The translations under genes and the position numbers were made by a program. The notes below the pieces were generated by a model. It saw nothing but the letters and a program-made list of their open reading frames with translations, had not been told where the DNA came from and did not search any database. Shown here piece by piece: positions 18,801 to 26,043 of a DNA stretch of 64,000 nucleotides. The stretch covers positions 62,001 to 126,000 of the forward strand of contig JAWLHE010000004.1 of the NCBI GenBank assembly GCA_041690495.1, given 5' to 3'. Position 1 is the first letter of the stretch. Every line of letters begins with the position of its first letter. Source of the stretch: DATAAP01 sp041690495. Its GTDB lineage: Bacteria; Pseudomonadota; Alphaproteobacteria; CACIAM-22H2.

Positions 18801-19342
18801 GCCAGACCGGCCTCGCCGAGGCCGTCGCGCGCTACGCCTTCAAGCTGATGGCCTACAAGGACGAATATGAGGTGGCGCGCCTCTACACCGACGGCTCGTT
18901 CGCGCAGGCGATCGGGCGTCAGTTCGAGGGCGACTACCGGCTCGAGTTCAACCTGGCGCCGCCGGCAATCGCCGAGCGCGACCCGGACACGGGGCACTTG
19001 AAGAAGCGGACCTTCGGGCCGTGGATGATGACCGCGTTCCGCCTGCTGGCGAAGATGCGGTTCCTGCGCGGCACGGCGTTCGACGTCTTCGGCCGCACGG
19101 CAGAGCGCAAGATGGAGCGCCAGCTCATGGTCGATTACGTGAAGCTGATTGGCGAGATCATGACCACCCTGACGCCGGCCAACCACCGCATCGCGGTGGC
19201 GCTCGCCTCGATCCCCGAGCACATCCGCGGCTTCGGCCACGTCAAGGAAGCGCATCTGAAGACCGCCAAGGCGCGCGAGGCCGAGCTGCTGGCGCAGTAC
19301 CGCGCGCCGACGCCGGCCCCCTTCGCGCAGGCGGCGGAGTAG
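15863..19342 (+). CDS. Indolepyruvate ferredoxin oxidoreductase, fused alpha-beta type
   Basis: Large TPP-dependent 2-oxoacid:ferredoxin oxidoreductase of about 1159 residues that oxidatively decarboxylates aryl pyruvates to acyl-CoA. The N-terminal third is the pyrimidine-binding/core domain (GYRGSPLGGLDQNLWRAK). The TPP/Mg region is around FCSGCPHNTSTKVPEGS, FANLGDGTYFHSG and LYNDAVAMTGGQP. A cysteine-rich segment ELVCEGCGDCSVQSNC with SSCNKDFSCVKGFC likely ligates an iron-sulfur cluster. The C-terminal gamma-like domain includes ILVTGVGGTGVVTIGALVGMAA. I chose ATG 15863, preceded by GAGAGGACGG, over 15821. The gene sits after tryptophan synthesis genes, and aromatic amino-acid catabolism fits. 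Confidence 0.93.
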   Translation: MALAAVSLDDKYALESGRIYLSGIQALVRLPMMQRQRDVAAGLNTAGFVSGYRGSPLGGLDQNLWRAKRFLQRSHIQFQPGTNEDLAATMVWGTQQLNLFPGAKYDGVFSMWYGKGPGVDRCGDVFKHGNMHGTSKHGGVLLLAGDDHIGASSTLPHQSEHAFISAMIPVLNPAGVQEILDYGLYGWAMSRYSGCWIGFICTAETVESSASVHVDPSRVPIALPNDFEMPPGGLGIRWPDPWVDQEYRLQRYKAYAALAFARANKLDRVVIDSPRPRFGIVTTGKSYLDVRQAFDDLGIDEKMAAEIGIRLYKVGMSWPLEREGARQFAEGLEEVLVVEEKRAIIENQFKEQLYNWREDVRPRVIGKFDDKGEWILPSSGELTPAMIAKVIASRIRRFWTSPRMEERIALIEAKERAMAAKASAFKRTPYFCSGCPHNTSTKVPEGSRALAGIGCHFMSVWMDRDTATFTHMGAEGVTWLGQAPFTETKHVFANLGDGTYFHSGSLAIRAAVAAKANITYKILYNDAVAMTGGQPIEGTLTVAQITQQLAAEGVKRIVVVSDEPDKYPPNAGFADGVTRHHRDDLDKVQRDLREIPGVTALIYDQTCAAEKRRRRKRGTFPDPDKRVFINELVCEGCGDCSVQSNCLSVTPVETEFGRKRAIDQSSCNKDFSCVKGFCPSFVTVHGGKVRKAKAASADDGLFARLPEPKLPALDGPYGILVTGVGGTGVVTIGALVGMAAHIEDKGCTVLDMTGLSQKGGAVLSHIRIARTPEEIHAVRVAAGEANALIGCDLVVAAAVEATSRVRAGLTRAVVNSHETTVGDFTRKPDLQFPTSELRQSIVEAAGADATEFLDATGLATALMGDSIATNMFMLGYAWQKGMVPVSREAIERAIELNQVAVEANKRSFNWGRAAAVDLAAVERAARPSVPVPLRKLSKTLDEVIARRVEFLTAYQNAAYAKHYEDLVRKVQATEAERTPGQTGLAEAVARYAFKLMAYKDEYEVARLYTDGSFAQAIGRQFEGDYRLEFNLAPPAIAERDPDTGHLKKRTFGPWMMTAFRLLAKMRFLRGTAFDVFGRTAERKMERQLMVDYVKLIGEIMTTLTPANHRIAVALASIPEHIRGFGHVKEAHLKTAKAREAELLAQYRAPTPAPFAQAAE

Positions 19343-19345
19343 CGA

Positions 19346-20362
19346 TCACTCCGGGACGGCGAGTCCCCAGAAGCGCGCGATCTCGCGGGCGGCACAGACG
19401 CCGGCATCGGCGACGAAGTCGCCCTGCTGGCCGCATGAGGTGCCGTCCTGCCGGATCGGGAAGGCGTGCGCGAGCCCCTCGACGAGCACGCTCTCGACCC
19501 GTGCCGTACCACCGCTGTCGGCAAAGAACTCGCGCATAACCTTCCCGCTGCGCTCGCTACGCGTGGGCGTCGCGGGAAGCCCGTGCGCCGCCGTCCATTG
19601 CTCGACCAGCTCCCGGCGATTGAGCGGTGCTACGCGCGTGTCGGCGTCGCCGTGCCAGATCGAGACGCGCGGCGGCCGCGCGGCGCCGCCGCCCACTTCT
19701 CGCCGCCATTCCGCCGGCGTGCGGTCGACACCGGGACTCATGCACGCCAGTGCCTCCGCCACTGAATCGGCGCAGCCGCGCGGCACGCCAGCGACGATAG
19801 CGCCGCCGGCGAAGCGCTCGGGATAGGCTGCGACCATCACCGCAGTCATTGCACCGCCCGCCGACAGTCCGGCGATGTAGACGCGGTCGCGGTCGACGCC
19901 GTGGCGCTGGATCATCGCGTCGATCATCTGCCGGATCGACGCCGCCTCGCCGCGGTCGCGCGCGGTGTCCTCCGGCTCGAACCAGTTGAAGCAGGCGTTC
20001 TGGTTGTTGGCGCCGAACCACGTGACCACCCACGGAAAGACGTAGACGTCGTGGAACCAGCGCGGCAGGCCCTTCTGCTCGGGCAGCATCAGGGCGGCCT
20101 TCGCGCGATCTGCGAGCGCGGTCCAGCCCGCGTCGCGCGCGAAGCTGCCCGCCTGCTGCTTGCAGCCGTGCAGCACCACGATCAGCGGCGCGCCGGGCGG
20201 CAGGCCCTCGGGCACGTAGCTGAACATGCGCAGATTGCCCGGGTTCGAGCCGAATCCCGTCTCCTCGCGCGGCTCCGCGGCGCTCGCCCCTGCGGCCAGC
20301 ATCGCCGCCAGCAGCGCGACCACTGTCCGGCGCAAGACACTCCCAATGGATGCCCCGACCAT
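19346..20362 (-). CDS. Secreted PHB-depolymerase-family esterase
   Basis: Alpha/beta-hydrolase of the polyhydroxybutyrate depolymerase / LpqC family, about 338 residues from the ATG at 20362. The N-terminus MVGASIGSVLRRTVVALLAA followed by an AGASAAEP cleavage region is a Sec signal peptide, so the enzyme is periplasmic or exported. The nucleophile motif is GLSAGG, the acid is in WHGDADTRVAP and the histidine in VEGLAHAFPI. The oxyanion region VVLHGCKQQAGSFA is typical of the family. Substrate could be a short-chain polyester or a feruloyl-type ester. It converges with the indolepyruvate oxidoreductase, ending 3 nt from it. Confidence 0.87.
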   Translation of the reverse strand: MVGASIGSVLRRTVVALLAAMLAAGASAAEPREETGFGSNPGNLRMFSYVPEGLPPGAPLIVVLHGCKQQAGSFARDAGWTALADRAKAALMLPEQKGLPRWFHDVYVFPWVVTWFGANNQNACFNWFEPEDTARDRGEAASIRQMIDAMIQRHGVDRDRVYIAGLSAGGAMTAVMVAAYPERFAGGAIVAGVPRGCADSVAEALACMSPGVDRTPAEWRREVGGGAARPPRVSIWHGDADTRVAPLNRRELVEQWTAAHGLPATPTRSERSGKVMREFFADSGGTARVESVLVEGLAHAFPIRQDGTSCGQQGDFVADAGVCAAREIARFWGLAVPE

Positions 20363-20470
20363 CGGCGCAGGATGGCCTAGGCGCCCGTTCGGCGCAAACA
20401 CGGTGACGAAGCGCCCGGAAAACCCGATAATGCTGCGCTAAACCCAGAACGGGGGTCTTGCGGAGGAACC

Positions 20471-21298
20471 ATGCCCGATACCAGCACGCTTCCCGCCGAC
20501 ACGCGTGTATCGCTGTACCAGCCCGAGCAGCCGGGCCTGAAATTTCCCGAGATTCCTAGATTCAAGACGCATGCGGAGGAGCGGCTGCACCGCAAACAGC
20601 GCCTGGCGGCAGCCTGCCGCGCCTTCGCCCAGCACGGCCTAGACTACGGCTTCGCCGGGCATCTCACCGTGCGCGACCCGGAGCACCCGCATCTCTATTG
20701 GACCAACCCGATGGCGGTGCATTTCGCGCAGGTGAAGGTCTCGAACCTCATCCTGGTCGATCACGACGGCAAGGTGGTCGAGGGCGAGTACGCGGTGAAC
20801 CGCGCCGGGTTCGTGCTGCACGCGGCCGTCCACGAGATGCATTCCGACATCGTCGCGATGTGCCACGCGCATACCGTCTACGGCACCGCGTTCGCCTCGC
20901 TCGGCAAGAAGCTTGAGCCCATCACCCAGGATGCCGCCGTGTTCTTCGAGGATCATGTCGTGATCGCCGACGAAGGCGGCAAGGTCGCGGTGGAGGTGCC
21001 CGCCGGCCACAACGTCGCGGCGGCGTTCAAGGGCGTGAAGGCCGCGATCCACCAGAACCACGGCCTGCTGACCGCCAGCCGCCACAGCATCGACGCCGCG
21101 GCGTTCTGGTTCATCGGGCTGGAGCGCGTGTGCCAGCAGCAGCTGCTGGTCGACGCCTCGGGCGTCAAGCCGAAACTGGTGCCGCCGGACAAGGCCCGCT
21201 ACAGCCGCGAGCATGTCGGCAGCGAGTATATCGGCTGGCTGCATTTCCAGCCGATCTACGAGTACCTCGCGGAGACCCAGAAAGACATGTTCGACTGA
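20471..21298 (+). CDS. Class II aldolase/adducin family protein
   Basis: Zinc-dependent class II aldolase-fold protein, 275 residues. Family features are LAAACRAFAQHGLDYGFAGHLTVR and the metal-binding histidines in MCHAHTVYGTAFASLG (HxH) with the later AAIHQNHGLLTASRH. This fold includes L-fuculose-phosphate aldolases and many decarboxylase or dehydratase variants of unknown substrate. The C-terminus is longer than in FucA and ends EYLAETQKDMFD. A good ribosome site (CGGAGGAACC) precedes the ATG at 20471. The neighbours on both sides are divergent or convergent single genes, giving no pathway clue. Confidence 0.88.
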   Translation: MPDTSTLPADTRVSLYQPEQPGLKFPEIPRFKTHAEERLHRKQRLAAACRAFAQHGLDYGFAGHLTVRDPEHPHLYWTNPMAVHFAQVKVSNLILVDHDGKVVEGEYAVNRAGFVLHAAVHEMHSDIVAMCHAHTVYGTAFASLGKKLEPITQDAAVFFEDHVVIADEGGKVAVEVPAGHNVAAAFKGVKAAIHQNHGLLTASRHSIDAAAFWFIGLERVCQQQLLVDASGVKPKLVPPDKARYSREHVGSEYIGWLHFQPIYEYLAETQKDMFD

Positions 21299-21300
21299 GT

Positions 21301-22374
21301 CTACGCCGCCGCCCTCAGCGGCCCGCTGTAGACGCCGGCGAAGCGGTTGGCGAGGAACAGCGGCAGCGGCACGTCCTCCTGGTGCACGAAGCCGCGCGCC
21401 GGCAAGCGCCCGGTCAGCACCAGGTCGAGCACGACGCAGACGCCGGCCGCGGTAGTGCGCTGGATGGCCGTCTCGTCCGGCCCGAGGCCGCAGACCGTGC
21501 GAGAGAAGGTTTCCTGCACGAAGCGACCCTCGTGTGTGCCGGACACGCTCACAACGATGTGGACGACGTCCTGCGGCGTCTCCGGCAGCGAATCCTCGAA
21601 AATCTCCTTGAGCACGCCGCGCTTGCGGCACAGCCCGAGATCCTCGAGCAGCAGCTTCATCGCCTCGCAATGGCCGGGATAGCGGATGGTCTTGTAGTCG
21701 AGCGTATCGACCCGGCCCGCCAGCGTCTCGCAGAGCGTGCCGAGCCCGCCCGACGTGTTGAAGGCCTCGTACTCGACGCCGTCGATGACGAGATGCTCGA
21801 GCCCTTCGAGCGGCTGCAGCGACACGGGGCGCCCCTCGCGCAGCGCCTCGCAGGGATTGCAGTACTCGTTGATCAGCCCGGCGGTGGACCAGGTGAGATT
21901 GTATTTCAGCCGGTTGTGCGGATAGCGCGGCAGCGCGCCGACGCGCATCTTCGCCGCGCGGACGCTGTCGAAGCGGCCGACGAGGTCGCTCGCGGCGATA
22001 CCGACGAAGCCGGGCGCAAGGCCGCATTGCGGCATGAAAGCGGTGGCGGCACCCTCGGCAAGCGCGCGCACGGCACGGGTCGTCGCCACGTCTTCGGTCA
22101 GGTCGAAATAGTGCGCGCCGGCGTCGCGAGCGGCGCGGGCTATCCCGGCATTAAGGAAGAAGGGCGCGGCGCTCAGGACCGCCGCCTGCCCGCGGCAAGC
22201 GGCGGCGAGCTGCAGAGGGTCGGCCGCGTCGAGCTGGTGGAAGTCCACGCCGTCCGGCGCCCGGGCCGACGACCTCTCGTCGGCCAGAACGACCGTATAG
22301 CTGCGGCTCCGCGCCAGCATCGCCGCCGCCGTGACGCCGATGCGCCCGGCCCCGATCACGAGAACGCGCTTCAT
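21301..22374 (-). CDS. Saccharopine dehydrogenase / lysine 6-dehydrogenase-like protein
   Basis: NAD(P)-binding protein of the saccharopine dehydrogenase family, about 357 residues. The N-terminus MKRVLVIGAGRIGVTAAAML is a Rossmann motif, and the C-terminal half holds NLTWSTAGLINEYCNPCEALREG, EAFNTSGGLGTLCETL and KTIRYPGHCEAMKLLLEDLG, which resemble lysine 6-dehydrogenase-like members more than bifunctional saccharopine enzymes. The ATG at 22374 is used; an upstream ATG at 22407 adds only 11 unlikely residues. The start faces an Lrp-family regulator 111 nt away, so control by lysine or a related amino acid is plausible. Confidence 0.82.
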   Translation of the reverse strand: MKRVLVIGAGRIGVTAAAMLARSRSYTVVLADERSSARAPDGVDFHQLDAADPLQLAAACRGQAAVLSAAPFFLNAGIARAARDAGAHYFDLTEDVATTRAVRALAEGAATAFMPQCGLAPGFVGIAASDLVGRFDSVRAAKMRVGALPRYPHNRLKYNLTWSTAGLINEYCNPCEALREGRPVSLQPLEGLEHLVIDGVEYEAFNTSGGLGTLCETLAGRVDTLDYKTIRYPGHCEAMKLLLEDLGLCRKRGVLKEIFEDSLPETPQDVVHIVVSVSGTHEGRFVQETFSRTVCGLGPDETAIQRTTAAGVCVVLDLVLTGRLPARGFVHQEDVPLPLFLANRFAGVYSGPLRAAA

Positions 22375-22484
22375 CGCGGCTCCTCTTCGCCCAAGGATAG
22401 AGCCCATGGTTAAATAAAGCGTTGTCAGGCGCCACTTGCGGAGCGTCGCGACCGGCGCGACACTCTGACGAATCGAAGATAAGC

Positions 22485-22928
22485 ATGGCGATTCGTCGGC
22501 TCGACGAGATGGACGAGAAGCTGCTCGGTCTGCTCAGGGCAAATGCCCGGACGCCGGCCGCGGCCTTGGCGCGCGAGCTCGGTATCTCGCGCCCCGCGGT
22601 GCACGACCGCATCCGCAAGCTCGAACAGGCCGGCGTCATCCAGGGCTATACAATCGTCACCGCGAAGGCGCCGGGCAGCCCGCTGCGCGCCCAGGTCCTG
22701 GTCGGCCTCGATCCCAAGCTCCACGACCGCGCCATCGCGGCGCTGCGCGCCTTCCGCGCGATCCGCCGGCTGCACACGGTCAGCGGCGACTTCGACCTGC
22801 TGCTCGAGCTGACCGCCGCCTCGTCGGAGGAACTCGACGACGTCCTGACCCGCATCGGCCATGTCGCCGGCGTGAAGCAGACCAAAACCTCGGTCCTGCT
22901 CTCTACCCGCATCGACCGCAACGATTGA
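22485..22928 (+). CDS. Lrp/AsnC family transcriptional regulator
   Basis: Feast/famine regulator of 147 residues. The N-terminal winged helix-turn-helix is MDEKLLGLLRANARTPAAAL then ARELGISRPAVHDRIRKLEQAGVI. The C-terminal RAM (AsnC ligand-binding) domain includes QVLVGLDPKLHDRAIAAL, TVSGDFDLLLELTA and VKQTKTSVLLSTRI. The frame opens at 22422, but the ATG at 22485 gives the normal length. It is divergent from the saccharopine-dehydrogenase-like gene and is probably its local regulator. Confidence 0.93.
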   Translation: MAIRRLDEMDEKLLGLLRANARTPAAALARELGISRPAVHDRIRKLEQAGVIQGYTIVTAKAPGSPLRAQVLVGLDPKLHDRAIAALRAFRAIRRLHTVSGDFDLLLELTAASSEELDDVLTRIGHVAGVKQTKTSVLLSTRIDRND

Positions 22929-22929
22929 C

Positions 22930-23700
22930 TCAGGCCCCGACGAGGCCGAGCTGCGGGCTCGATGGCTCGGCATAGCGCTGCCGCGGTATGCGGCCCGACT
23001 CCCGCGCGCCGAACCCGGCCTCAACCGCCGCGCGCATCGCCCGCGCCATCCGCACCGGGTCGTTTGCGCGGGCGATGGCGCTGTTGAGCAGCACGGCGTC
23101 GCAGCCGAGTTCCATCGCCTGGACCGCATCCGAGGCGGTGCCGATGCCCGCATCGAGAATCACCGGCACGGTCGCACGCGCGCAGATCATCTCGATGTTG
23201 TAGGGGTTGCATATGCCCATGCCTGAACCGATCGGGCCGCCGAGCGGCATAACTGCGGCACAACCCAGATCAGCGAGGCGGCGGCACAGAACCGGGTCGT
23301 CGGTGCAATATGGCAGGACCGTGAAGCCGTCGCGCACCAGCTCCGCCGCCGCGGCCACGAGCTGCTCGGAATCGGGATAGAGGGTTTCGCGATCGCCGAC
23401 CACCTCGAGCTTCACCCACGCCGTACCGAGCGCCTCGCGCGCGAGCTGCGCGGTCAGAACTGCGTCGTGCGCAGTGGCGCAGCCTGCCGTATTCGGCAGC
23501 AGCCAGTATCGTCCGCCAAGCAGATCGAGCATATCGCCGGACCCTGCCGCGAGATTGACGCGCCGGATCGACACAGTCACGATCTCGGCTCCGCTCGCCG
23601 CGATGGCATCAAGCATGACCTGCTGGTTGGGATAAAGGGCCGATCCGATCAGGAGCCGCGAGCCGAAGGTTCTGCCGGCGATGACGAGAGGCTCACTCAT
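22930..23700 (-). CDS. thiG: Thiazole synthase ThiG
   Basis: Forms the thiazole phosphate moiety of thiamine from deoxyxylulose 5-phosphate, dehydroglycine and ThiS thiocarboxylate. It has 256 residues with a TIM-barrel fold. The Schiff-base lysine is in AWVKLEVVGD; NTAGCATAHDAV and VMPLGGPIGSGMGICNP are signature loops, and the end motif VILDAGIGTASDAVQAMELG is clear. The usual N-terminal GTGKY is replaced by GSALY (LLIGSALYPNQQV), a noticeable variant. It is the last gene of thiO-thiS-thiG, starting 29 nt after thiS, and is presumably under the upstream TPP riboswitch. Confidence 0.96.
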   Translation of the reverse strand: MSEPLVIAGRTFGSRLLIGSALYPNQQVMLDAIAASGAEIVTVSIRRVNLAAGSGDMLDLLGGRYWLLPNTAGCATAHDAVLTAQLAREALGTAWVKLEVVGDRETLYPDSEQLVAAAAELVRDGFTVLPYCTDDPVLCRRLADLGCAAVMPLGGPIGSGMGICNPYNIEMICARATVPVILDAGIGTASDAVQAMELGCDAVLLNSAIARANDPVRMARAMRAAVEAGFGARESGRIPRQRYAEPSSPQLGLVGA

Positions 23701-23729
23701 TCGATTATCCTTTCAGTCGAAACCGCGAC

Positions 23730-23939
23730 TCAACCGCCGGGAAATGCCCGGACGATATCAACCTTGTCGCCCGCACGAAGCTTTGTCTCCGCCCAGCGCG
23801 TGCGCGGCACCAACGTGCCATTCAGGGCAATGGCGAATCCGCGGGCGGCAGGCTCGATGCCACGGTCATGTAGCAAGTCGCTCAACACCTCCGCAGAAAT
23901 GCATTCGGGGTTGCCGTTCATCTCGATCATTGTGCTCAT
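23730..23939 (-). CDS. thiS: Sulfur carrier protein ThiS
   Basis: Ubiquitin-like sulfur carrier of 69 residues. Its C-terminal Gly-Gly (RAFPGG) is adenylated and converted to thiocarboxylate to donate sulfur to ThiG. The core segment ALNGTLVPRTRWAETKLRAGDKVDIV is typical, and the N-terminus MSTMIEMNGNPECI corresponds to the usual 'I.lNGep' strand. Its ATG overlaps the TGA of thiO in an ATGA junction, so translation is coupled. thiF and thiE are not in the window. Confidence 0.94.
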   Translation of the reverse strand: MSTMIEMNGNPECISAEVLSDLLHDRGIEPAARGFAIALNGTLVPRTRWAETKLRAGDKVDIVRAFPGG

Positions 23940-25093
23940 GCCATCTCCCTTGCCTGCCTTGGGGGAACAAATCGATTCAAGCCGAAAGGCTCGATCGCCG
24001 GATCGCTTTCGCCTGTCAGAACCAGGCGGCTGATCGCGTCTGCGGTGACCGGCGTCAGCAGAATTCCGTTGCGGTGATGGCCGGTCGCGAGGACAAGGCG
24101 ATCCACCATGCACGGGCCGAGAATCGGGGCGTCGTCGCGCGAACCCGGACGGAATCCGGTCCACATCTCATCGATCGGCAGCTCCTCCGTGCCCGGCAGG
24201 GCGCGCCACGCCGCATCCAGAAGCGCGAACATCGCCCCGGCGGTCAGCGATGGATCGAAGCCGCGCTCCTCGACGCTGGCGCCGACGATCAGCCGGCCGT
24301 TTGCGCGTGGCACGAGATAGGCGCGCGGCGTCCACAACACATGGCGCAGCATTGGCGTTCCGGGGTCCATCCGCAGCGCCAGCATCTGGCCCTTGACCGG
24401 CCGGACCGGCGGCCGCACGACCGGTGGCAATCCGCCAATGTCCCGTGACCATGCACCGGCGGCGAGAACGACGGCGTCGGCAGACACGAGGTCCTCGCCC
24501 ACGCGTACACCGATCGCCCGCCCGTTCGCGATCTCGATGCGATCGACCTCGGCGTGCTCATGCAGGCGGCCGCCGGCGCGGCGAAGCGCCGCGATCAGCG
24601 CCGGAACGACGAGACGGTTATCGACCTGATGATCCTCGGGGCTGAATACCCCCGCCGCGATCCCGGCGGCCAGGTGAGGTTCGCGCCGGCGCGCGTCTGC
24701 GCCGGTGAGCCACTCGAGCGCGATTCCGCCCCGGCGCTGGAACTCGTATGTCGCGCGCAGCCGCGCCGCGTCGTCACGGGTCAGGGCGACACGCAGCGTG
24801 CCCTCGGCGCGGTAGCCGACCGGCAGACCGCTCGCCGATTCGAGCGTCCGCGCGAAATCGGGCCAGAGTTGCTGGCTACTGCGATTGAGCGCATGCAGCG
24901 CCATCTCGCCCGGCTCGGTTTCGACGCCCGCGGCCAGCATGCCTGCCGCAGCCCAGCTCGCGCCCCGGCCGGCAATATCGCGCTCAAATACGTCGACGCG
25001 GCAACCGGCCGCCGCCAGACGCCAGCCGATGCCCAATCCGATCACGCCGCCGCCGACGATGGCGACCTTCTGCCGCGCCCGTGAAAATTTCAG
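23936..25093 (-). CDS. thiO: Glycine oxidase ThiO (start codon non-canonical or unresolved)
   Basis: FAD-dependent glycine oxidase that supplies iminoacetate for thiazole synthesis in aerobes. The frame encodes KVAIVGGGVIGLGIGWRLAA (FAD dinucleotide-binding), a FERDIAGRGASWAAAGML motif, and the C-terminal ATGHHRNGILLTPVTADAI. No ATG, GTG or TTG exists in frame before the GxGxxG motif; the first is the GTG inside it at 25045, which would remove the strand. The in-frame stop is a TGA within the riboswitch. I set the start at a CTG (25093); an ATT at 25105, 7 nt after GGGAG, is an alternative. A one-base assembly error is also possible. thiS follows with a 4-nt overlap. Confidence 0.88.
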   Translation of the reverse strand: MKFSRARQKVAIVGGGVIGLGIGWRLAAAGCRVDVFERDIAGRGASWAAAGMLAAGVETEPGEMALHALNRSSQQLWPDFARTLESASGLPVGYRAEGTLRVALTRDDAARLRATYEFQRRGGIALEWLTGADARRREPHLAAGIAAGVFSPEDHQVDNRLVVPALIAALRRAGGRLHEHAEVDRIEIANGRAIGVRVGEDLVSADAVVLAAGAWSRDIGGLPPVVRPPVRPVKGQMLALRMDPGTPMLRHVLWTPRAYLVPRANGRLIVGASVEERGFDPSLTAGAMFALLDAAWRALPGTEELPIDEMWTGFRPGSRDDAPILGPCMVDRLVLATGHHRNGILLTPVTADAISRLVLTGESDPAIEPFGLNRFVPPRQAREMA

Positions 25094-25106
25094 TGGGTTC
25101 GCAATG

Positions 25107-25190
25107 TTCAGGCTCCCTTCGCTGGCATTACCCAGGCAGGTTCAGTGGGTGTGATCTCAGCCGGCCCATCCGGGCCGGCACCCCAGCCGG
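25107..25190 (-). ncRNA. TPP (thi-box) riboswitch
   Basis: Reading the minus strand, the region contains GGCTGGGGTGCC, a GGCCC/GGGCC stem, the conserved CTGAGATCACACCC, ACCTGCCTGGGTAATGCCAG and CGAAGGGAGCC, in the right order. GGCT and AGCC close the P1 helix. These are the thi-box elements of the thiamine pyrophosphate aptamer. It ends only about 10-15 nt before the likely thiO start, so TPP binding probably hides the ribosome site rather than ending transcription; no terminator is visible between. It controls thiO-thiS-thiG. Confidence 0.96.
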
Positions 25191-25245
25191 TTCTCTTTTC
25201 TTATCGGCGAATGCGGAACGAAGCGCAAGTGGCGACTTCCGAGCG

Positions 25246-25983
25246 TCAGATCGCGAGGCTCTTGCCATCCTCGGCGAGCTCGAACTCGGTCACCTCGCCG
25301 CGCCGGGCCAGCATCTCGGGGCCCATATGCGTAAGCGCAATCCGCTTCGCCGCGAGCTCGCCGCGGCGGCGGCGCAGGGTTCCGTAGTCGAGATGCTGCG
25401 GAATCTCCTTGTCGTAGCCCGAGCACTCGACGATCAGCAGGTCGGCGCCTTGCGCCGCGCGGACCAGACCGTCGCACCACGCCGTATCGCCCGAATAGAC
25501 CAGCGTCCGCCCGTCGCACTGCAGGCGGAGCGTCAAGGAGGGAGCGCCGGAATTGTGCGCGGCGATGAACGCCGTCACGGTCACGGCGCCGATGCGGCGC
25601 TCCGCCTCGGGTTCGATCTCGACCAGCTCGAGCGCGAACTTCTGCTGGATCTTCTCCGAACCAGGGAACAGCACGCGCATCGTTTCGTGCAATCTCTGTC
25701 CCAGGCCCGCGGGGCCGACGATGGTCAGCGGGTCGCGGCGGCGGCTGATGAGTTGTGCGTCGAGGATCAGGAACGGCAACCCGCCGAAATGGTCGCCGTG
25801 CAGATGGGTCAGGAAGATCGTACCGATCCCATTGGGCTCGATCCCGCAGCGCCGCATCGCGACCAGCGACGACGCCCCGCAATCGATCAGGAAATTGCCG
25901 TGCGAAGCCGCGACATGAAAACAGGTGTTGAAACGTCCGCCGCTGCCGAATGCATCGCCGCTGCCGACAAAAGTCAAGTTCAT
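25246..25983 (-). CDS. MBL-fold metallohydrolase, RNase Z-like
   Basis: Metallo-beta-lactamase-fold hydrolase of about 245 residues. The metal motif HxHxDH is TIFLTHLHGDHFGG (H60, H62, D64, H65); later ligands are in FIAAHNSG and VYSGDTAWC, and the final histidine in IALTHMGPEM. The start MNLTFVGSGDAFGSGGRFNT resembles the RNase Z/arylsulfatase branch. The ATG at 25983 is used; a GTG at 26004 is upstream. Whether it processes tRNA is doubtful, because the long RNase Z exosite arm is absent. Its stop lies 55 nt upstream of the TPP riboswitch on the same strand. Confidence 0.85.
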   Translation of the reverse strand: MNLTFVGSGDAFGSGGRFNTCFHVAASHGNFLIDCGASSLVAMRRCGIEPNGIGTIFLTHLHGDHFGGLPFLILDAQLISRRRDPLTIVGPAGLGQRLHETMRVLFPGSEKIQQKFALELVEIEPEAERRIGAVTVTAFIAAHNSGAPSLTLRLQCDGRTLVYSGDTAWCDGLVRAAQGADLLIVECSGYDKEIPQHLDYGTLRRRRGELAAKRIALTHMGPEMLARRGEVTEFELAEDGKSLAI

Positions 25984-26043
25984 GCGCACCCCTGCCGTCA
26001 CCACCGCAGCGATTCTAGCAGGGCGAGGCCGCGGGAAAACGGA

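Noticed and set aside
15800..19255. A 1151-codon open frame on the minus strand
   Set aside because: It is antisense to the indolepyruvate oxidoreductase gene, is dominated by Arg, His, Asp and Gly, and shows no family motif. Long antisense frames are expected at this GC content.
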